Of a stretch of 53,802 bases of DNA, positions 39,197 to 47,311 are shown in pieces; within the stretch, counting starts at the first letter, position 1, and every line of letters starts with the position of its first letter. The notes under the pieces are model-generated. The model searched no databases, was not told the DNA's origin, and worked only from the letters and a program-made list of their open reading frames with translations. The translations under genes and the position numbers were made by a program. The DNA is from a virus: positions 1 through 53,802 of the IMG/VR virus record IMGVR_UViG_3300024344_000017; one strand, written 5' to 3'.

Positions 39197-40315
39197 TTAA
39201 GAACCTTGTTGTATTTTGATAGTAGTATCACTACCGCCATTAACCTTGATAACATTAGAAACACCATCTTGTATAAAAATAATTGTATATGCACCACTTC
39301 CATCTACATCTACCCTTGCATTACTGCTGACATTTCTTCTGAAACTTATCATCTGTCCTGCAATAATCGTAGTTATCTGCGTATCAGGGTCTTGCCCTAC
39401 TAATGTTCCAGTTATATTTATGCCAGTAGCTTGTGCCAAAACATCTTCTTCGTCATCAATAGCTAAAGCGTCTAAGATATTTAACAAATCCTCAAGGAAA
39501 TTCACATCAAGGTAGTTTATATCCAATTCTGTAAATTCTAAGTCTGCCTCATTGTCCAAAAAATCTTCTGCTAAAAAATCTATATCTAAGTCTGCGAAGT
39601 CCAAATAATCAGCACTACCTGTAGAAGCACTAGCATCTATCATTTGTTCTGTTTGTGCAGGTGGGTTCACTATAAGCATATTGTCTATGAGTTCTAGAGT
39701 TAAATCTAATACGACTGGCGCAGATGGTGAAGTTTCAAACATTGTAGCAGTCGTGGCTTCATAAGGTTTATTTAAGATTACGCTACCCATAGCGGTAGAT
39801 ACCTCTATCTCTCCTGAGGAAATCCCATTAGCATCTGGCAATAAGATAATTAGACTACGACCTAGTTCATCTACAGTAGTAGTAAAATCTGTGCCACGAA
39901 TTGCTATGTTTGCAGTAGGTGTTTTTAAGATGATATTGCGTTTATCTATCTTATTTAGAGAGCCTGTTATAAAACGAGCAGTTCCACTAGCGAAATTGAT
40001 TGCCATTTTCGCTTTGCTAGGGTCTGGGTCATAGATGTATTCGTCTATAACTAAAGAAGAATGTTCAGTTAGCCTAACTACTGAGTCATCTTCAAACTCA
40101 ATAGCAATCCTGCCATTACTGGTTCTTACATCGTCATAACTTTGTATTCCAAAATTTACTGCAGGAATAAAATCGTCCCCACGAATAACTTTTGTATATC
40201 CTTTTAGTTCGCTAACTTGACCTATATCTTCAGCAAGAGGTACTTGTGCCTTGATCGTTTTGCTGAATACAGACAGTGCCATTACTACCAATAGAAATGA
40301 CTTTAAGCCAGTCAT
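39197..40315 (-). CDS. FecR-domain exported protein
   Basis: A 372-aa protein. Start at 40315 gives a clean signal peptide (MTGLKSFLLVVMALSVFSKT, cut near Ala23); upstream in-frame ATGs lie deep in the previous gene. Residues about 60-195 are a FecR domain: DDVRTSNGRIAIEFEDDSVV, SGTARFITGSL, IILKTPTANIAIRGTDFTT. No cytoplasmic sigma-binding helix is present, so this is the stand-alone periplasmic or surface type, not the iron regulator. Residues about 265-325 are very acidic (EDFLDNEADLEFTELDINYL). Overlaps the curlin-like gene by 86 bases; next gene is the CHASE2 cyclase. Confidence 0.87.
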   Translation of the reverse strand: MTGLKSFLLVVMALSVFSKTIKAQVPLAEDIGQVSELKGYTKVIRGDDFIPAVNFGIQSYDDVRTSNGRIAIEFEDDSVVRLTEHSSLVIDEYIYDPDPSKAKMAINFASGTARFITGSLNKIDKRNIILKTPTANIAIRGTDFTTTVDELGRSLIILLPDANGISSGEIEVSTAMGSVILNKPYEATTATMFETSPSAPVVLDLTLELIDNMLIVNPPAQTEQMIDASASTGSADYLDFADLDIDFLAEDFLDNEADLEFTELDINYLDVNFLEDLLNILDALAIDDEEDVLAQATGINITGTLVGQDPDTQITTIIAGQMISFRRNVSSNARVDVDGSGAYTIIFIQDGVSNVIKVNGGSDTTIKIQQGS

Positions 40316-40940
40316 TATCCAATGTTGACGCTTGGTCAATATTAAATGTTCTGTTTCCGCCTGTATGGTCAAGATAGAAGTATCCGCCTGCATACCCATC
40401 TCCGTCATAAGTTATCGTATTATCTGAACCATCTATATCCATAAAGTTCGTCGCTCCATCTACATCTATAGCTGCTGTAATAGAGTTATCTGAACCTTGC
40501 ACAGTCCAGTCTAAGTCTAATGTTTCAGCCAATGCTGCTATTGCATGATTTAAGGTGAATGTGTTTGAACTTCCAGTAACATTTACTTGCAGATTTGACG
40601 AGTCCGCACTAAAAGTGTTCGTAGGGTCTGTTTGCATATTGAATACATTGCTATCACCAGTAAATTCAAAGAACCCAGTGTAGCTATCTGCCCATATATC
40701 ACCGAGGAATTTGTTTGACGAGCCAATCTGATTTATGTCTAGCAACATAGTTGTGCCATCTAAATCTAAAGCAGTCATAGAACCAGCTTGTGCGTTCGCA
40801 CCACCTATAATGTTTCCACTTCCCATTTGTTCTATATCTATGTTGGAAGTAGCACCACTTTGATCTATAAAGACTTCATTATCAGCTGAATATACAGACG
40901 AAACACAAAGCACCATAAACAACGCTATTATTTTCTTCAT
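40230..40940 (-). CDS. Curlin-like secreted repeat protein (CsgA/CsgB type)
   Basis: A 236-aa protein with a signal peptide (MKKIIALFMVLCVSSVYSA). The mature part has imperfect curlin repeats of the form (V/I)xxxQxGxxN: FIDQSGATSNIDIEQMGSGN, LDINQIGSSNKF, LQVNVTGSSNTFTL, WTVQGSDNSITAAID, FNIDQAS, VCIQQNDQGT. Repeats are more degenerate and Asp-rich than E. coli CsgA. Two Cys flank the C-terminal repeat. It would cross the outer membrane through CsgG and could form an amyloid fibre or a soluble adhesin. Start at 40940 follows GGAG 9 bases upstream; overlaps csgG by 4 bases. Confidence 0.82.
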   Translation of the reverse strand: MKKIIALFMVLCVSSVYSADNEVFIDQSGATSNIDIEQMGSGNIIGGANAQAGSMTALDLDGTTMLLDINQIGSSNKFLGDIWADSYTGFFEFTGDSNVFNMQTDPTNTFSADSSNLQVNVTGSSNTFTLNHAIAALAETLDLDWTVQGSDNSITAAIDVDGATNFMDIDGSDNTITYDGDGYAGGYFYLDHTGGNRTFNIDQASTLDNDWLKVISIGSNGTVCIQQNDQGTSTSC

Positions 40941-41725
40941 TTTTTCACGCTCCAAAGATTTGCGTCTATACCTTCACGAATTGTTTGGAGTACTGCGGTT
41001 TCTATCGCTGCTTGGAGAGCAATATTGACGGATTCGTTTTCTGTCATACCATTCTCTACTTCAACTAACTCTGTGTCGTTTGCCACAAATCTAAATATGT
41101 CTTGGCTAACTCCAACACTTAATATGTTTTTGGTCACCAAAACTTCAGTTAAAATGCGACCAGTAGATACCGATACTGTGCGTAATGATACTATAACTGT
41201 ATCTTGTCTATACTCTTTGGAACTTCCTATCCCTAAATATCTTGCACCAAATCCGCCTGATTTAACATTGCTCTCATATCCTACTACACTTCCTTCCATC
41301 AGTAAACCTGCAAATCGCAATGGCTTTAGCTGTTGATCTTCTTCAAATGATTCCCTTGTGCTTCTTATTATTTGTCGTTCTCTGGTTAAATTATCTAAAC
41401 CAGTTCGCTCTACTACATGGAAAAAACCACTATGATGTAATGCTCTTATTAGATAGGTCTGCGGTGCTTGAGTTATTGCTGTGCTGAATGTGGCGAATTG
41501 ACTGTTACTTCTTCTTTGTCCAGTATCGTCTTTGAATGAGGTTCCGTATATTGCTACAGTAGGTTTTGTAATCGGCACACCTACTTCTGCTAACTCTCCT
41601 ATTAAAAGAGCATTGATTGTAGCTTCTGTTTTCTTTGGTACTTCTTGTATTTTACCATTGATAGCGCAGCTAGAAAGTAAAACTACCGATAGGAATAGTG
41701 ATAACTGTAACACCACCTGTCTCAT
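40937..41725 (-). CDS. csgG: CsgG-like curli secretion channel lipoprotein
   Basis: A 262-aa protein. Start at 41725 gives a signal peptide with lipobox LLSSC (Cys20); an upstream ATG at 41755 would add 10 residues. It follows E. coli CsgG closely: FKDDTGQ, VVERTGLDNLTRERQIIR, MEGSVVGYESNVKSGGFGAR, YLGIGSSKEYRQDTVIVSLR, VSVSTGRILTEVLVTKNILS. In the constriction loop (RRSNSQFATFSTA) the Phe of the E. coli pore (Phe56) is kept as Phe80, but the adjacent Asn is Thr and Tyr51 is not obvious. Forms a nonameric outer-membrane pore for curlin subunits. Gene overlaps csgF by 56 bases. Confidence 0.95.
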   Translation of the reverse strand: MRQVVLQLSLFLSVVLLSSCAINGKIQEVPKKTEATINALLIGELAEVGVPITKPTVAIYGTSFKDDTGQRRSNSQFATFSTAITQAPQTYLIRALHHSGFFHVVERTGLDNLTRERQIIRSTRESFEEDQQLKPLRFAGLLMEGSVVGYESNVKSGGFGARYLGIGSSKEYRQDTVIVSLRTVSVSTGRILTEVLVTKNILSVGVSQDIFRFVANDTELVEVENGMTENESVNIALQAAIETAVLQTIREGIDANLWSVKK

Positions 41726-42182
41726 CGGTAATTGTGAGCGTAATATAATCTCCATCTGTCGTATAACTTATTGTGTTTCCTTCTAATGTTATAGTGCCTT
41801 CTGCACTGGGAGTTTCTCCAAACAAGTTTTCAACAAGCTGTCTGGATAGCTGTGCGTATATACGACTCTCAAGGTTGCGAATGAAACGAGCCAATGTAGT
41901 GTTCTCCGCTTCTCTCTTTAATTCTTCTTGATATGCTTTTATTTCATCTTTAATTGCCTGTTTGCGATTAAATTCTTGATTTTCAATAGTTAAATAATGA
42001 GAACTGGTTCCTACGCCAGAAAAACTAGGACTTTTGAACCTGAATACCATTTCATCGGCTAAAGCAGATTGTATTGATGAAATAAAGACAGCAAAAATTA
42101 TAAACGATATGCCTATAACACCGAACCAATATTCTACTTTTCTATCAGCTTCTATTTGCTTTTTTGTCCTGTTTTTTCTCAT
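41670..42182 (-). CDS. csgF: CsgF-like curli assembly factor
   Basis: A 170-aa protein. A 20-residue basic N-terminal extension precedes a hydrophobic signal (about 20-42) that ends in ALA, the likely cleavage site, so mature CsgF begins DEMVFRFKSPSFSG. This matches the E. coli CsgF N-terminus (TFQFRHPNFGG), the part that inserts in the CsgG channel and forms its second constriction. The C-terminal part (GTITLEGNTISYTTDGDYIT, TLTITDETGGVTVITIP) matches the CsgF tail (NVTDRKTGQTSTIQV). It overlaps csgG in the same order as the channel complex; the long n-region is unusual. Confidence 0.9.
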   Translation of the reverse strand: MRKNRTKKQIEADRKVEYWFGVIGISFIIFAVFISSIQSALADEMVFRFKSPSFSGVGTSSHYLTIENQEFNRKQAIKDEIKAYQEELKREAENTTLARFIRNLESRIYAQLSRQLVENLFGETPSAEGTITLEGNTISYTTDGDYITLTITDETGGVTVITIPIGSFTF

Positions 42183-42423
42183 TTTCTAACTTTTTTTCTT
42201 CTTTCAACTCCAATACTGTATTCACTTTCTGTTGTAATCTTATCATATCTTGGTCTAATAAGCGTAATTGGTCAGTTAATCTTATGATAGTGGTTTTCAT
42301 TTCCTGCACAGCAGGGTCTATTTTATTGGTTATGGTTTGCCAAACAAAATAAACGAAATACCCTAAACCAACTACCATAACTACAGGAAATCCGAAATCC
42401 TGCACTAGTTTAACGATATCCAA
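42145..42423 (-). CDS. Small membrane protein A upstream of csgF
   Basis: A 92-aa protein: one N-terminal membrane helix (about 10-30, FGFPVVMVVGLGYFVYFVWQ), then a cytoplasmic or periplasmic helix (MKTTIIRLTDQLRLLDQDMI) and a Lys/Glu-rich tail (LKEEKKLENEKKQDKKANRS). It resembles the neighbouring 97-aa protein in layout (helix, then a similar helical part, DMIRLQQKV versus DMIRIDTSV), so the two look like tandem duplicates. BhlA/holin-like small proteins have this form. Overlaps csgF by 38 bases. Confidence 0.65.
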   Translation of the reverse strand: MDIVKLVQDFGFPVVMVVGLGYFVYFVWQTITNKIDPAVQEMKTTIIRLTDQLRLLDQDMIRLQQKVNTVLELKEEKKLENEKKQDKKANRS

Positions 42424-42424
42424 T

Positions 42425-42718
42425 TTAGTCCCTACGAGCGTCTATCTTACCATCTTCAACAAAATTCTCTGCTCTTGCTATTCTGCTTAAGTCAGGCGAC
42501 AGATTTAATGCACTTGATACGCTTGTATCTATTCTAATCATATCGTTATTCATTATAGATGCTCTGGTTATCAACATTTTAGATATACCCTCAACAGTCT
42601 TTATCTCTGATACCAAACCATCCATTAGCTGTCGCATAATAAGAAATATAAAATATCCCATTATAAGACCACTTGCTATCGGCAAACCTAACTCAGTAAT
42701 TAGGTCAAATGCTTCCAT
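42425..42718 (-). CDS. Small membrane protein B, paralogue of the 92-aa protein
   Basis: A 97-aa protein with an N-terminal membrane helix (about residues 10-32, LGLPIASGLIMGYFIFLIMR) and a helical tail (ISKMLITRASIMNNDMIRID). The layout and the DMIR segment match the downstream 92-aa protein. It abuts both neighbours (2 bases, 1 base). Holin-like by size and topology, function not shown. Confidence 0.6.
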   Translation of the reverse strand: MEAFDLITELGLPIASGLIMGYFIFLIMRQLMDGLVSEIKTVEGISKMLITRASIMNNDMIRIDTSVSSALNLSPDLSRIARAENFVEDGKIDARRD

Positions 42719-43096
42719 TTAATCTTCGCCTTTGAATTTCTTGCTTTGTCCAGAAGTTCCTGCATATATACCAAAGACTGCTGCCATTGCACCTACTACG
42801 ATAGATACTAGACCTGCTTGTTCTAGATTCGGTTCGTTTAAGTCCATAAACCATATAACCACCTTATAAAGCAGTACGATATAAACACTAACGAAAATTC
42901 TAGGGAATATGCGCCACGCATCTACTGTCTTTGCTAAATGAACCCATTTCTCGTATGGGTTTACACTAGCTGTATTAGGTGTAACATCAATATCCAACTC
43001 TAACTTTCTTTTCATAGGCTGCTGCGTTGTTTCAGGATTAGAAGATTTATATGTTCCTGCCATATTTTCTTCTGGATTTTGTATTTCATCACTCAT
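42719..43096 (-). CDS. Membrane protein with two helices, alternative holin candidate
   Basis: A 125-aa protein: polar N-terminus (residues 1-60), amphipathic segment (DAWRIFPRIFV), then two membrane helices (about 67-84, VSVYIVLLYKVVIWFM, and 93-113, AGLVSIVVGAMAAVFGIYAG) and a basic end. The helical hairpin at the C-terminus is seen in phage proteins often labelled holin. Located between tail genes and curli cassette rather than with endolysin, so the assignment is uncertain. Confidence 0.65.
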   Translation of the reverse strand: MSDEIQNPEENMAGTYKSSNPETTQQPMKRKLELDIDVTPNTASVNPYEKWVHLAKTVDAWRIFPRIFVSVYIVLLYKVVIWFMDLNEPNLEQAGLVSIVVGAMAAVFGIYAGTSGQSKKFKGED

Positions 43097-43331
43097 AATT
43101 TACCTCGCTTATCAAAACGACAACACCACTTATGTCGTCATATCCAAATTTTATCAAACTCTGCTGATATTCCATAGCGTCATCTAAACTCATTATTTTT
43201 GTAGTGGGTTCTATTTCAGGCTCGTAAGGTTTTTCTAATAATTCAGCCACAGATACTGTATCGTTTTCATGTATTGTGAATTGAACATAATGACCTTCGT
43301 GAACCCATGTCCCTGCGAAACAAACAGACAT
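43089..43331 (-). CDS. Hypothetical protein after the tail-tip genes
   Basis: An 80-aa acidic protein. Start at 43331 is a TAATG overlap with the preceding chaperone-like gene, the same coupling seen at several other junctions here, so it is preferred over the ATG at 43358. Reads MSVCFAGTWVHEGHYVQFTI, then EPEIEPTTKIMSLDDAMEYQ. No family recognised; overlaps the next gene by 8 bases. Confidence 0.6.
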   Translation of the reverse strand: MSVCFAGTWVHEGHYVQFTIHENDTVSVAELLEKPYEPEIEPTTKIMSLDDAMEYQQSLIKFGYDDISGVVVLISEVNYE

Positions 43332-43567
43332 TAGGTCGGCTTTGTGGGATATGCCCATGTAACACTAGTATCTGTATATGGACTTACTTTATCTTCATCA
43401 ACATCACTCGCCCATTTTTGTGGCAAATCTCTCAATGCCTGTCTGTAAGTCGCCCATTCTGCTTTTTTGGTATTTGACAGTTGACAATCGGGCATTTGTG
43501 TCCAATCACTTGCTTGTAGCAGTCTATCTCGCTTTGCTCTGAACTCAATCCAATGTGATTTACTCAT
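43331..43567 (-). CDS. Phage tail assembly chaperone-like protein
   Basis: A 78-aa protein with RAKRDRLLQASDWTQMPDCQLS and KKAEWATYRQALRDLPQ, the pattern of Phage_tail_APC (PF16778), a tail-fibre or tip assembly family often encoded next to the J-like protein. The start ATG overlaps the stop of the 1112-aa tip gene (ATGA). Confidence 0.8.
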   Translation of the reverse strand: MSKSHWIEFRAKRDRLLQASDWTQMPDCQLSNTKKAEWATYRQALRDLPQKWASDVDEDKVSPYTDTSVTWAYPTKPT

Positions 43568-46500
43568 GCGTTCAATCCTGTAACAGTAATTGTTCCATCT
43601 ATAATTCCTTGACCTATAGTATGACCTGCACCGCTTACATCATCTAATCCACCAAAAACCCAAATGTAATATTCTGTGCTGCCTGACAAACTTACAATGT
43701 CTGTCAGTAGATATGGTGCACCAGAATTAGAGCCACCTATTGAAGTGCCTCTTGTAGTAACATAATCACTAGCAGTTGCTGAAGTATAAGCAGTTGAAGA
43801 ACTTGTTGCTCTCATTGCAAAAGAAAACATAGACTCTGACTGGCTTCCAAAACTTCCTACTGGGTTTACATGAACCATTACAATGAATTTCTTAGTGCCT
43901 GAGAAAGCTGCAGTCGTAAAGTTGAAACTGAAAAGCACAGGACCATTGGCATTGGCAGTCAAACCACCCATGACATTACCAGCAGTCACATCTGGGTCTG
44001 TTGAAGTAGTGGTAGTATCAGATATGTGGAATGGTGCTGTGTCCAAAAATAAACTGCTGCTATGGTTATTAACACTGGTCATTTGCACATCATTTCCGCC
44101 TGTTCCATTAATAGTTCCAATAGAACCTGAGTTAGCAAAAGCAAAAACATCATGATTGTTTAGTTTCAAACCACTTGCAGAAGCAGTTAAACTTGTGCCA
44201 TTCAAGTTCAATGTAGTTGCTGCAACCGAACCTGCTGTAATAGAACCTGCTGTTATCGTGCCCATATTTGCAGAAATAGCAGATAAAGTAGATACATCAA
44301 TTTCAGTAGCAGTAATGCTATCTGCTGCCATATTAGATGCAGTAATAGTATCTGCTGCTATTTGGGTAGCAGTTATAGTTCCAGAAGCTATGTTCCCTGC
44401 GACTATGGTTGTTGAGGCTATTTCAGTAGTAGTTATCGTTCCTGCAAGTATCTCAGTTGCTGTTACAGCATTTGCTACTATAGAATCTGAATTTACAGCA
44501 TCTGTTGCTATCAGGGCATTTGTTACTTGGTCGTTTGCTATAGCTGCTGTTAGCACCGCATCATCTGCAATTTTTGCTGCTGTAATCAAATCATCTTCTA
44601 TGTCAGCGGTTTTAACTGCTGTGAAGTTGCCTGAAGCTGAACCTGTATAACTTGAATTGACATCGCTATGATTTATAGCTTTTACCCAATAATAATAAGT
44701 AGTACCTGCTGTTAAACCATTATGTAATCCATCTAACCATGTTGAGACTGCGTTAGGTGCACCATATTGCGTATGAACTAAACCATCGCTATCGCTACTC
44801 GGTGCGGAGTTAGATGTTTTCCTATATATTTTTACTGCCTTTAAATCAGAGTTATTAGGGTTTGTGTAAGTAATTATTATGTTCAATGCTTTGCTTGTAG
44901 ATGCTGATAAGCTACTTGGTGCGTCAGGTGCACCACTTGCTGCGGTTATCGTCACATTCACAGCAGATGTATAATCTGAATACACTCCTCTTTGACTTAC
45001 ATGACGAGCCTTCACATTATATGTTTCGCCTATTGAAACATTAGGCAGATAAGCTGTGCTAGTTCCTGCACCTACAGTAATAGACCGATATAAAGAATCT
45101 GCTTCCCCATTTAGTTTGTAAGCTACCTCTGTCCCAAACAAATAAGGTGATGTGCTGTTTGTCCATGTAGCTTTGATGTTTACTTTTGAAGATGTGCCAT
45201 CTTTAACCAGTATCTGTGCTGCTGCTAAACTGGTTGGTGCTGATACAGTATAGTCACCTGTAGGAACTTCGCTTACTGCACCCTGAGTTATCGGTGTTAC
45301 ATATTCGTTTGAAGCGAAATCGTAAGTAGCTGCATCAATCTCTTTTACGACCAATCTAACCATTGCTACAGGTATTTCGCTATTTTCCTGCATACCAAAC
45401 TCTAGTTGTGTGCTCATAACCTCAAACATCTTACTAGTCCATGAGAGCCTTTCATTAGTTATATAGACAAAGTCGCATGGCTGAACTCTTAAATATTTAG
45501 TAGTCACTAAGAGAGAAACTTGTAATGTCTTTCTTTGATGCTGTAATGCTATTTTAGATAATCTTTCTGCGGTAGTGACTGTATTGGTATACGGAAGCTG
45601 AACTTCCATTCTCTTTTTGTAATTGAGATTGCTCTCACCACTAGGTGTATCTTCAGTAAGAAAGGTGGAACTAGTTATTTCAGGACTGTCTGTTCCTACA
45701 TAATTGTTATTTTTATCAACGAATAAAGATTTTACTGAGTTGAATAATTCATTTGATTGCGTATTCTTTGTAATATCTATAGGTGCGAGTATTTCATCAT
45801 CTGTTATGGTCAATGAAGGTGTTTGCGTAGCTGCTACGAATATATTGAATTTACCATTCGTGAAAGTCATTTTACCGCCACAAGAACTTAATAAACCTTC
45901 ACAAATACCCAATCCATTAGCAGACATATTTGTGAAACCATTAGCAGTGTATCTTTCTTCAGTAACACCACCTAAAGTGACAGATTGCTCACAAGTATTA
46001 GCTGCAGACATAAAACCACCTGCGTTAGCAGTTAAATTCAATTCATCTGATGTAGCTTTTATGCCATGTGTTGTATCTGCTAAATAATCTAATAAACATA
46101 ATGCAGGGTTGTCAGTCCAAGCGTAAGTAGATGCTGTGCCTAGTCTATGTGAGCCACTACCACCTACTGTTGAATCAAGTCTCGGATCATAAATCTTTTT
46201 ACCTTTAACTAAGAATGTTATTTTAGGTACTGAGGGCATTTTTTCTGAGTCGTATATCATTTCCATGTAAACATACGCACAGGTTTTTAATTTGAAATTA
46301 TCGTCTATAACTGTTGAGCCATGTGTAGTTCTTGCTAATGCATCGTAGGAAGTTTGTGAACCATCATTGATGGTGAACCTTATCAACCTACCGCTACCGA
46401 AATTATTATCGTTATCTGTATTCGTAAAATCTGAGTTAGTGACTGTATGTATTTTATCATCTGTCCCTGCACCACTAGAAGTTGCTGATGTTGTTGTTGC

Positions 46501-46902
46501 AGTCGTTTCATTCAAATTTATAGAAACTAATTCTTCTATTTCATGTCCTGCTAAAACAAAAACCATAGATAACTTATTGTTATCAGTACCAGTAGTTCTC
46601 ATAAATGTTATCGTAGAACCTACTCTAGATAAGCCATATATAACTTGTCTTGCGTGTATTGCGCCTCTAGTAGATGTTTTAGTACCAAAGTTTGCCTGAT
46701 TTGCCTCTATGCCTTTAGAGGTCATCATACCGATACCTGCTGCTACTAGCGTCGTGGCAAAAGTAAGTACTGCCATACTAGCTGCCACAGAAAGAGAGCC
46801 GATAGTAACACCTGTTACTGCGATACCTGCTGCGCCCATAGTCGCCACTACCGCAAAAACAATTACTGCTGCGATAAGTGCTTGTTTTATCGCTTTAGCC
46901 AT
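43564..46902 (-). CDS. J-like tail tip / central fibre protein
   Basis: A 1112-aa protein. Residues about 1-70 are hydrophobic and Ala/Gly-rich (AAVIVFAVVATMGAAGIAVT), which can be a membrane-interacting segment as in other tip proteins. The next part (about 75-540) is the tail-hub region (VIYGLSRVGSTITFMRTTG, KITFLVKGKKIYDPRLDS, CDFVYITNERLSW). Two fibronectin type III-like domains follow (about 560-760, each with TYNVKAR or TYYYWVKA motifs). Residues about 770-900 are short repeats (TITTTEIAS, GTITATQIAADTITAS), a beta-helical stalk. Contacts the host receptor; likely needs the small neighbours for assembly. Confidence 0.88.
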   Translation of the reverse strand: MAKAIKQALIAAVIVFAVVATMGAAGIAVTGVTIGSLSVAASMAVLTFATTLVAAGIGMMTSKGIEANQANFGTKTSTRGAIHARQVIYGLSRVGSTITFMRTTGTDNNKLSMVFVLAGHEIEELVSINLNETTATTTSATSSGAGTDDKIHTVTNSDFTNTDNDNNFGSGRLIRFTINDGSQTSYDALARTTHGSTVIDDNFKLKTCAYVYMEMIYDSEKMPSVPKITFLVKGKKIYDPRLDSTVGGSGSHRLGTASTYAWTDNPALCLLDYLADTTHGIKATSDELNLTANAGGFMSAANTCEQSVTLGGVTEERYTANGFTNMSANGLGICEGLLSSCGGKMTFTNGKFNIFVAATQTPSLTITDDEILAPIDITKNTQSNELFNSVKSLFVDKNNNYVGTDSPEITSSTFLTEDTPSGESNLNYKKRMEVQLPYTNTVTTAERLSKIALQHQRKTLQVSLLVTTKYLRVQPCDFVYITNERLSWTSKMFEVMSTQLEFGMQENSEIPVAMVRLVVKEIDAATYDFASNEYVTPITQGAVSEVPTGDYTVSAPTSLAAAQILVKDGTSSKVNIKATWTNSTSPYLFGTEVAYKLNGEADSLYRSITVGAGTSTAYLPNVSIGETYNVKARHVSQRGVYSDYTSAVNVTITAASGAPDAPSSLSASTSKALNIIITYTNPNNSDLKAVKIYRKTSNSAPSSDSDGLVHTQYGAPNAVSTWLDGLHNGLTAGTTYYYWVKAINHSDVNSSYTGSASGNFTAVKTADIEDDLITAAKIADDAVLTAAIANDQVTNALIATDAVNSDSIVANAVTATEILAGTITTTEIASTTIVAGNIASGTITATQIAADTITASNMAADSITATEIDVSTLSAISANMGTITAGSITAGSVAATTLNLNGTSLTASASGLKLNNHDVFAFANSGSIGTINGTGGNDVQMTSVNNHSSSLFLDTAPFHISDTTTTSTDPDVTAGNVMGGLTANANGPVLFSFNFTTAAFSGTKKFIVMVHVNPVGSFGSQSESMFSFAMRATSSSTAYTSATASDYVTTRGTSIGGSNSGAPYLLTDIVSLSGSTEYYIWVFGGLDDVSGAGHTIGQGIIDGTITVTGLNA

Positions 46903-47311
46903 CTACTCGCCACCCTCTTAGAGCTAGTTCTGTCGGTTTGACTTCTATACCATCATCTGAAGGTGCTAATATAGCACTACCATCGTATATACCTGCTAAC
47001 TCACTTTCTTCTTTAAAAATAACTAAATCACCGCACTGCAAAAACATCGGTTTGATTTTCTTTAGTTTCTTAAGTTTTGCTGCTTTATCAATAGCTTTTC
47101 CTAGTGTTCCACCATATTCTTTAATTGCTTCCATAGCTGATGCTTCGTCTTTCCATTTAAGTGATTTTGGTATCAAGTTCTCTCCTGTTATAGCTTTTAT
47201 ACAAGCGTCAGAGAAAAGACAACAATCCCACTTACCCCATACGAAAGGTTTATGATAATTTTCTTTTACGAATTCATTAAATACAGGTTGCCAATCTATA
47301 ATTTTTTTCAT
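46895..47311 (-). CDS. NlpC/P60-like tail peptidase (DUF6950-like)
   Basis: A 138-aa protein with FVWGKWDCCLFSDACIKAIT, holding a Cys in the WDC motif typical of the catalytic Cys of this small tail peptidase family, and later CGDLVIFKEES and DGIEV. These proteins sit next to DUF2163-like genes in gene-transfer-agent and siphovirus tail modules and may open peptidoglycan during DNA entry. Overlaps both neighbours (4 and 8 bases). Confidence 0.8.
   Translation of the reverse strand: MKKIIDWQPVFNEFVKENYHKPFVWGKWDCCLFSDACIKAITGENLIPKSLKWKDEASAMEAIKEYGGTLGKAIDKAAKLKKLKKIKPMFLQCGDLVIFKEESELAGIYDGSAILAPSDDGIEVKPTELALRGWRVDG

Noticed and set aside
46367-46699. Plus-strand open frames opposite the J-like gene
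   Set aside because: Antisense to a well-supported structural gene; hydrophobic character comes from Thr/Asn codons read in reverse.
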